Origin: Vermamoeba vermiformis
Taxonomy: Eukaryota > Tubulinea > Echinamoebida
Direction: 5' to 3'
Length of the DNA: 64,000 nt
Assembly: GCA_045837725.1 (NCBI GenBank)
Contig: JBEWZL010000237.1
Location: 62,001-126,000, forward strand
This document shows positions 58,122 through 64,000 of this stretch, one piece after another (the first letter of the stretch is position 1; every line of letters starts with the position of its first letter). Under the pieces are notes generated by a model, which saw only the letters and a program-made list of their open reading frames with translations, was not told the origin of the DNA and ran no database searches. A program made the position numbers and the translations under genes.

Positions 58122-60090
58122 ATGGGTGATCTACTCGATAGTATGTTAGACCCGAATTTTGAAGCACCTTCCGTGCCGACGAACGATCCGCTCGCGAGTG
58201 CCATTAGAGATTCAGTTCTTGGACAAGCGCAACCAGTTCAAAATATACAACCTCAACCCACATTAGTACAACCCACACCTATTGCTATTGCACAACCACT
58301 GCCAGCGACTGTAGTTTCAGGTCGACCAAATCCAATGCTGAGCGTGCAGCCCAAGCAGGCAGGCACACTGTCACCAGCACTACTGCTCAGTCAAAATCCA
58401 CAAATGCGACAGAACCTGATGAACTTGTTAAAGACACGTAAGTAGCTCTACTTCACCGAGAACAAGTGTTGCTCGAGCTGACGCGGTACCGCTCCATCAC
58501 AATTGGCCGTGCACTCACTGACCTCTGACGCAGTGTTTGACCACGCCCTCAAGCCCGTGCGTGGTGCACTCGATGCGCGCGTGAACAAAGAGCTCGATGA
58601 AGTCTTGAAGCGCATTGGTGAGGGCACCATGACGCCGCAGAGTGCACTCAAAGACCTGCCGCAACTCATCGGCAACGAGCACGCGCAACTCGTCGCCAAG
58701 AACTTTGCCGTGCTGAATGCCAAGGGCTCCATGATGGGTGGCACGGTGACACCTGTCACTGGTGCTGTCAATGTCGGACTCGTCAAAGCACCGCTCGGCC
58801 AGGGCAAGATGCCGGTCAATGCGATCGCGGTGCCCACGGGTGTCGTGCGCCCTGTCACTGGCACACCTGTCATGCCTGGCACTGCCAAAAATAGTAAGTT
58901 TGCGCACGTGACGTCACTTAGAGCACGTGATATTAACTTATTATTAGTGCCCACGCCTGTAGCAGTGGGAGTGCCCATTTCAGTGCCCACACAACCAGGA
59001 CCACCTGGCCAGCCTGCGATGTAGGTGCAGTGCACGTGATCGAGTGGTTGCTAATTACCTTATTAGGAAAAAACAAAAGCTGTCCAACCCGAGCACTCAA
59101 CCACCCATCAAAATGGAGCAGGGTGCCAACACCAACAGCCCCGCGCCGAACAAGAAGGGCGACGAGGACAAGGACGATGACGAGTCACAGCCCAAGGCCA
59201 AACAACTGCTCGACATTGCGCACTTGGCTGGTGTGGACATCAACTCGGAAGAGACCAATCTCATTGAGAGTCGGGTGGCAGCCACTGGTGGCATCACTGA
59301 CGAGCCTGGATTTGTCACGCGACCAGTGCTGCAACGACGCGTGGAGCTGCAGTGCACCAAGCGCGGCATGAGTGCGGGCAAAGAGGTGGTAGATGTGCTG
59401 GGCCACGCACTGCAAGACAGACTGCGCGCGATATTGGAACAGCTCGTGCGCGTGAGCAAGATGCGCAACGAAGTGTACAAGAGCGAGAGTGGCTACGATC
59501 ACGTGATCAGCAGCAACAGCAAGCGCTATTTGCATCTGTTGGAGAAGCGCATGAAAGAGGACCAGGACCGCAAAGAAGTGCGTGAACGAGAGCGGCAGAT
59601 GAAAGAACAAAAAGACCGTGAACGGCGCGAGAAGAAGACGGAGGAGAGTGAAGTGGACAAGCTGACCAAGGCCAAGATGGAGGAAGAAGCTGCCTCCAAC
59701 ACGGCACTCGCTGCGATCGGTGACACCAAGGCCCGTGCTGCAAAGAACAATCCCCCCGCTGCGAACACCCCTGGACCTAGTGCAGGACCAGCCAAGTCGC
59801 AGATTGTGTTCAGTGCGCAACAGTTCCAAGCGCTGCAACAGCTGAGCGAGATGAAAGCCAAGGGTGTGGGCATGAATGTGCAGCAACAACAGGCCCTGCA
59901 GCAGTTGAGCGTGCAGTATCAGCTCTTTCAGCAGCAACAGCAAGACAGCGCCAAGTCCGCGCAAGACAAGGTGCAAGATCGCATGTTCAAAATCACCAAG
60001 AAAGACGTGCTCTCATTTGTGGAGAAGGATCCGGAGCTCAAAAAATCAAAAATGTTGCAGCTCGTCAATTTAGGCCTCAAGCCCAAGTAG
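58122..60090 (+). CDS. TAF4: TFIID subunit TAF4
   Basis: Scaffold subunit of TFIID; its histone fold pairs with TAF12 in the core complex. Four exons (58122-58437, 58534-58893, 58948-59020, 59067-60090) join exactly to 590 residues. The N-terminal part is Pro/Gln-rich and disordered. The C-terminal TAF4 domain starts at LLDIAHLAGVDINSEE (first histone-fold helix), continues with CTKRGMSAGKEVVDVLGHALQDRLRAILEQLV in broken form and SGYDHVISSNSKRYL, then a charged coiled coil (KRMKEDQDRKEVRERERQMK), a Gln-rich stretch and the closing KKDVLSFVEKDPELKKSKML. No TAFH/NHR1 domain was clearly recognised in the short N-terminal half. Nuclear. Confidence 0.9.
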
Positions 60091-60352
60091 TGTTGTGTAT
60101 ATAGTCGAATAATAATACTGTTGTACAAAACAAGTCGAGATATATTGTTCATGATAGTGTTTTATTTGTTTCAAAAGTTGCGTATTTACAAGCTAATTAC
60201 AAAATTCAGGTGCCACATCCAATTCCAGTCTCGGCTATCAGATTACAAGACCAGTTGAATGCTGCACCATTCGCTGCACTGAATATCTGTTCAGCTCCAG
60301 TGTCGTTACTATTCACAGGGTGTTGCTTGCTGTCAGTTCTGCAATTGTTGTT

Positions 60353-61198
60353 TCAGTGGTCAGTCGCGGCAGTGAGTGGATGTCGACGACTCTCAAACCA
60401 CCAACTGTGCTGCATGACCTCCGCGAGAGTGATGCGCTGCTTGGGGTCCTTGGTCAACATGCGGCCAATCAAGTCCTTGAGATTGTCGGACAGGCCCATG
60501 TTGGCTGGGAACACCACCGCATCGAACAGCACGCGCTCCTCGAGTTCGTGATAGGTCTCGGCGCAGAAGGGAAATGAGTCCGTGAGCAGGTAGTACAGAC
60601 ACACGCCCAGCGACCACACGTCACACGCCTCGCTGTGCGGCTGCAGTGAAAATATCTCGGGACTCATGTAGAGCGGACTGCCCGCGTAGTGATCGTGAAT
60701 CAGTCCCTCGGGGCCGAGTCGTGCGCACAGTCCAAAGTCCGTCAAGCGAATCGTATTGTCAGCGGTCAGAAGCATATTCTCCAGCTTCAGATCGTGGTGC
60801 GCAATGCCGAGCTGATGGCAGTGCTGCACCGCAACTACAATTTGCTTGAAGTACTCACGGGCAACAGACTCTTCTAGTCGTCCATGGCGCTCTAATAAGG
60901 CAGCTAGATCGCCTCGTTCAGCAAGTTCCATGATCATAAAGATGTAGGCATCTTCTTCATAAATTCCGTGCAGCGTAATTATATTCTCGTGTCGAAGCTT
61001 TCTGAGCACTTCTGCTTCTTGTATTGCGCGCTCACGAATTTGTGGTTGGCACTGGGCATCAAAGATCTTCACTGCTACTCGATCTTGCGAATGCAGATGA
61101 ACGCCGAGTCGAACAAAACCATTCGAGCCAGCACCCAGCATATGTTGTTCTATTCTATACTCGTCCACAAATTCGGGAATCTCTCCTGCTGCTGCCAT
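60353..61198 (-). CDS. Intronless Ser/Thr protein kinase, CAMK/AMPK-related
   Basis: A single open frame of 281 residues that is almost entirely kinase domain. Motifs: Gly loop GAGSNGFVRLG, VAVKIF lysine, catalytic loop HHDLKLEN, DFGLC, and activation segment YAGSPLYMSPEI. The order and LKLEN text resemble AMPK-related/CAMK kinases. Two departures from consensus are visible: His replaces Arg in the HRD motif (about 60785-60799) and SPE replaces APE. Arg loss removes the usual contact to a phosphorylated activation loop, so constitutive or altered regulation is possible; the Lys, Asp and DFG residues needed for catalysis remain. It is the only sizeable gene here without an intron. It converges on TAF4. 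Confidence 0.85.
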   Translation of the reverse strand: MAAAGEIPEFVDEYRIEQHMLGAGSNGFVRLGVHLHSQDRVAVKIFDAQCQPQIRERAIQEAEVLRKLRHENIITLHGIYEEDAYIFMIMELAERGDLAALLERHGRLEESVAREYFKQIVVAVQHCHQLGIAHHDLKLENMLLTADNTIRLTDFGLCARLGPEGLIHDHYAGSPLYMSPEIFSLQPHSEACDVWSLGVCLYYLLTDSFPFCAETYHELEERVLFDAVVFPANMGLSDNLKDLIGRMLTKDPKQRITLAEVMQHSWWFESRRHPLTAATDH

Positions 61199-61491
61199 TT
61201 TTGAAGGTCCGGCGAAATTGATTCAAATCAAAAAAAATAATCCACAAAAAAATACAAAGGGTGAAATAATATACAAGAGGTGTTGTATCAACAAATATTA
61301 ACAAGTAAATACAAGGGGGTTTCAATACTGCAGTTTTAATTACAAATATAATATCATCGCTTTGTGTTGCTGTTGTTTAATCAGACGGGTTGAAAAGAAA
61401 AAAGCCACGAATTTTCCATTTTTGGTCTGAAGAATAAAATTGATAAAATATCTGTGTCTCTCACCGTCCAGTAAGTCAAATAGTCATTGTA
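61199..61491. promoter_or_regulatory. Divergent upstream region of the kinase and an unknown gene
   Basis: A/T-rich, with A runs near 61230-61260. It must hold two outward promoters. No motif is assigned. Confidence 0.45.
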
Positions 61492-62002
61492 ATGTCAAGC
61501 ACTGAAGTAAAACCTTACACGCGAAAGCGCAAAATAGATCAAGTCGCTGCAGATGTAGACGAGATTGCTACCCCACTGCTGTCTGCGAGCACAAATGATG
61601 ACAATAAATCGAGCGATGTTACAACTACAGCACTGTCAATAAGAGAAAAACTGAAGAGTAATGCGATTTATTAAATAATTTATTGAATTATTTTTAATTA
61701 ATTTCTTTCTCGTCAAAGAGCCCAAAACTACCCACGAAGGGTCCTCTGAGGGAAATAAGAATAAATCCGACAATAGAGATCCTGAAATTATGAAAAAAGT
61801 GAAGGCACCTGTTATTGTGTACAATCGCACATCGCGTGGTCTGAGCGAAGAGCAGATCCGCAAGTCTGTTGAAGAGCACAAACGCAAGCTCATTGGCTGG
61901 AGGGTATGTCAAGTATGTATATATGTATAATATAGCACCACTGACCTAGTACAGTACCACGTGGCGAGCAAACAAGCAGAGAGTCAACGCAAGCCCAAAT
62001 GA
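61492..62002 (+). CDS. Small basic protein of unknown function
   Basis: Three exons encode about 125-130 residues: 61492 to about 61657, a middle exon from about 61721 to 61903, and a last exon of about 50 nt ending at 62002. I do not recognise it. It begins with a basic cluster (YTRKRKIDQVA, nuclear-signal-like), has a Ser/Thr/Asp-rich middle, and ends in a helix-forming charged block: KAPVIVYNRTSRGLSEEQ, then IRKSVEEHKRKLIGWR, then KQAESQRKPK. The short VIVYNRTSRGLS text looks like a conserved peptide. A TGTAAATA word lies 29 bp after the stop. Confidence is high that it is a real gene, low on function. Confidence 0.65.
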
Positions 62003-62159
62003 GTCCCTCGTGTACGTGTATATTGAGCGATGTAAATAGGAGATTAAGCGACTATTTATATACTAGTTGAGTAATATGGGGCATAAACAGGTGTTAAATT
62101 ACAAGGGCAGAGCTCTTCATGGGCGCGCAAGAGACAGGGTGATACTCGGGGTGATATTG

Positions 62160-62234
62160 TAGGCAGTGTATGTATAGGCAGGGTGGGGAGTATATAGGCA
62201 GGGAGTATATAGAGGGAGTATTATATTAGGCAGT
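62160..62234. repeat. Degenerate tandem TATAGGCAGGG-type repeat
   Basis: Four spaced TAGGCAG units (at about 62160, 62175, 62195 and 62227) separated by GGGAGTATAT-like text. Sits between two convergent stop codons, hence in 3' untranslated or spacer DNA. Confidence 0.7.
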
Positions 62235-62245
62235 GGTGGGGGGGC

Positions 62246-62762
62246 TCATTCGTGCTGTTCGAGCTGGCCCTCAGCGGGTTGTTTGGCACTGCCAGCCTTG
62301 GGCGCGCCTTTCTTCAAGTTCTTGGCCCAGTCTGCCGAATCAAACTTCTTTTGCTGTTCAATAGTAACCAGAGTGTTAGTACGACTGCTCTGTGGTCTTG
62401 GAGGGGCGCAGTTGGCATCAGATTGCAACTACGCGCACCAGAGATTTTTTGAGCGATATCTTACCTTTTTGCCGCCTAACAGATTGGGTTTGGGCAGACG
62501 ACCATACTTTTCAAAATATTTTCGGTCTTCTTCGGAAAGATTCGAGGGTATTTGCTGCAAAATAATATTTGTGTTATTATTATTATATGGATAATTGAAA
62601 TTAATTGAACGCGGTATTAATATCACATATTATAACATAGAGATAATAATATTGAGGAAATACGCAGGAATGGAAATAAAATTTAATTAAATTAGATTTT
62701 AGATTTGAGTCGTTTGGCAGGGTAGCGTATCATGCAATAAGTACCTGACTTTCAGTAGCCAT
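62246..62762 (-). CDS. ENSA: Endosulfine/ARPP-19/Igo family PP2A-B55 inhibitor
   Basis: Small phosphoprotein that, once phosphorylated by Greatwall/Rim15, inhibits PP2A-B55 to permit mitotic entry or quiescence. Three exons (62745-62762, 62465-62554, 62246-62353) join to 71 residues. LSEEDRKYFEKYGRLPKPNLL corresponds to the conserved N-terminal helix (compare the KLYKMYGKLP pattern of yeast Igo1), and KKFDSADWAK is the FDSGDY phosphorylation motif with Ala for Gly and Trp for Tyr; the target Ser and flanking Asp are kept. The intron falls just before KKFDS. It is shorter than animal members because both tails are trimmed. Confidence 0.8.
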
Positions 62763-62919
62763 TGTGTTGTAATAATACAAGAGATGTGGTGGATTGATTG
62801 TTTGAATAGCTCAAATTGATGTGCATTAAATTTGCGTTAATTTTCCCACCAAACACGTGACTGCTACAGCGAGGGCCAGAGGTATGTATGACAATATGTA
62901 TTTATGTACAATAGGGTGG

Positions 62920-64000
62920 TTACACTATGCGCACACGACGCGCGAAGGTCAAGTAGCCAGTGTGGCCGCGCATTTCAGGGAAGGGACGCGTCGTAATGAG
63001 GGATGTGGATGCAGCGCTCGGCGCATCATTAGTACTCGCAGTGCCAGTGTCTGAACTCTGCTCGCGCTTGCGTTTGTGACCGCGCTTGTTGTCTGCAGCA
63101 CTCGTCTTGACCTCGTAGTCGCGGAACAAACACTCCACGGTGCACACGTCCTCGAAGCGCGCCGTCATCAGTGCCGCACTCGTCTTCTGCACCTGTTCAA
63201 TGCAGGGACTGAAGGACACTACGCGCCCATTCACCTTCAGACTCCGCTGCACACTCTCGATCACCAGCCACGGGGAGGGCAGATCTAAGAACGCGGCGTC
63301 AGCGAGCACTGCAGTCACGTGCTCAGTGCTGCCGTTCACTGCACGGTGTTGCGTGTCCAGGGCTGTGCGCAGTGCAGTGCCATCAGTGACAGCCGTGTTG
63401 CCCTCGCTCGCTGTCTCCGCGCTGTTCAGCTGCACTGTGAAGCCACGTGCCACCACATCGCCGTGCACCACGTGGATGTGTCCCGTGTAGTCCAGTCCAC
63501 CGCGCGCCAGTCGCTTGAGTTGTTCCGTGATGTTGTGCGCTCGTTCGCGGTGGTACTCGAAGGTGACCACGTGACCAGTGGGCGCGACAGCACGTGACAG
63601 CGAGACAGTGAGCGAGCCCGAGCCCGTGCCACTCTCCAGCACCCAGTGACCGGGCCGCAGATCCAAGCCTGCCGTGACAATGGTGGCAATGTCGTGCGCG
63701 TAGAGAATTTCAGTGCGATGAGGACAGGCTTGCGTCCAGAGAGCGGCTGTTAGCGGCAACAACACGATCCAGCCTGACTTGCGATCTGCGCTGTAGAGCT
63801 GAAAATAGAGGATTAATTTACTATTGGCAGAGATCATGTTATTGATACTATTGTAGTAATTATAAACAATTTTGGTAATTTTAATAGAATTAAATTCGAA
63901 ATGCGTTGTCGTGAGTTACCTTCGATCCATATTCCAAACCAATCAACGAATCATGTTTAAAATTTCCGAATTTAGAATTCAAATATTGACCGGGAGTAAT
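62920..64000 (-). CDS. TRMT61A: tRNA (adenine58-N1)-methyltransferase catalytic subunit TRMT61A (5' end outside window)
   Basis: SAM-dependent enzyme that, with TRM6, makes m1A58 in the T-loop of tRNAs in the nucleus. Two exons are visible, 63920-64000 (continuing beyond the window) and 62920-63798. The first gives ITPGQYLNSKFGNFKHDSLIGLEYGSK. The second holds the SAM motif VLESGTGSGSLTVSLSRAV, the acidic ribose-binding end FEYHRERA, GDVVARGF and the catalytic-pocket DAAFLDLPSPW. Between GDVVARGF and ADAAFLDLP sits an insert of about 45 residues that most relatives lack, and a basic, Ser-rich insert (KRGHKRKREQSSD) precedes the C-terminal FPEMRGHTGYLTFARR. The start codon is not in the window. 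Confidence 0.9.

Noticed and set aside
1-64000. Apparent excess of CAGATC/GATCTG words in introns and spacers
   Set aside because: Many copies were noticed, but by eye the count is at most two to three times expectation, which I cannot test here.
1-64000. Mobile elements or virus-derived genes
   Set aside because: No transposase, reverse transcriptase, integrase, capsid-like frame, terminal repeat or target-site duplication was recognised.

Overview
The window is a gene-dense nuclear segment from a eukaryotic microbe. It holds 27 protein-coding genes, almost all split by short introns of about 45 to 60 nt. The introns have GTAAGT- or GTACGT-like donors, a CTAAC/CTGAC/CTAAT branch-site-like motif close to a short 3' splice site, and AATAAA-type signals often follow the stop codons. 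Midasin, TFIIH p44, TAF4, Mps1, Tap42/IGBP1, endosulfine, DRG2, type II thymidine kinase, tripeptidyl-peptidase I, a RUS-family protein, a DyP peroxidase, S1/P1 nucleases and a T4 Rnl2-like RNA ligase together suggest a free-living protist, perhaps an amoebozoan or a unicellular relative of animals and fungi. That placement is inference. I saw no transposons, retroelements, virus-like elements, tRNA, rRNA or CRISPR.

Left third (1-26.5 kb): two tandem short-chain dehydrogenases, convergent with ISCA1; V-ATPase subunit d, divergent from midasin (MDN1). MDN1 fills 19 kb with six AAA+ modules, a long linker, an acidic region and a C-terminal MIDAS domain. It converges on an unrecognised Cys/His protein.

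Middle (27-45 kb): AP-1 mu, two tandem secreted S1/P1 nucleases, an RNA ligase, a calcineurin B-like EF-hand protein, prohibitin 1, a MORN-repeat protein, TPP1/sedolisin, a leucine-rich-repeat protein and a probably mitochondrial DyP peroxidase.

Right third (45-64 kb): TFIIH p44, thymidine kinase, a 75-residue Cys protein, a RUS-family membrane protein, a DNAJA chaperone, DRG2, Mps1 kinase, IGBP1/Tap42, TAF4, an intronless kinase, an unknown basic protein, endosulfine/Igo and the 5'-truncated tRNA m1A58 methyltransferase TRMT61A. Coding DNA here looks richer in G/C-ending codons than in the left part. IGBP1 and endosulfine both regulate PP2A-type phosphatases in other eukaryotes and lie within 6 kb of each other.

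The most unusual signal is non-coding. A perfect 12-bp palindrome, TGACACGTGTCA, occurs eight times between 34 and 44.3 kb, always inside introns of unrelated genes. Two of these introns also share a 26-nt identical block. A second motif, AAATAAGGCAA, occurs four times between 42.5 and 48.2 kb, twice at the same place in introns of unrelated genes. These look like related intron sequences or dispersed intronic elements. Three introns have GC instead of GT donors, each supported by reading frame and, to differing degrees, by family alignment. A hairpin with a possible pseudoknot lies between IGBP1 and TAF4.
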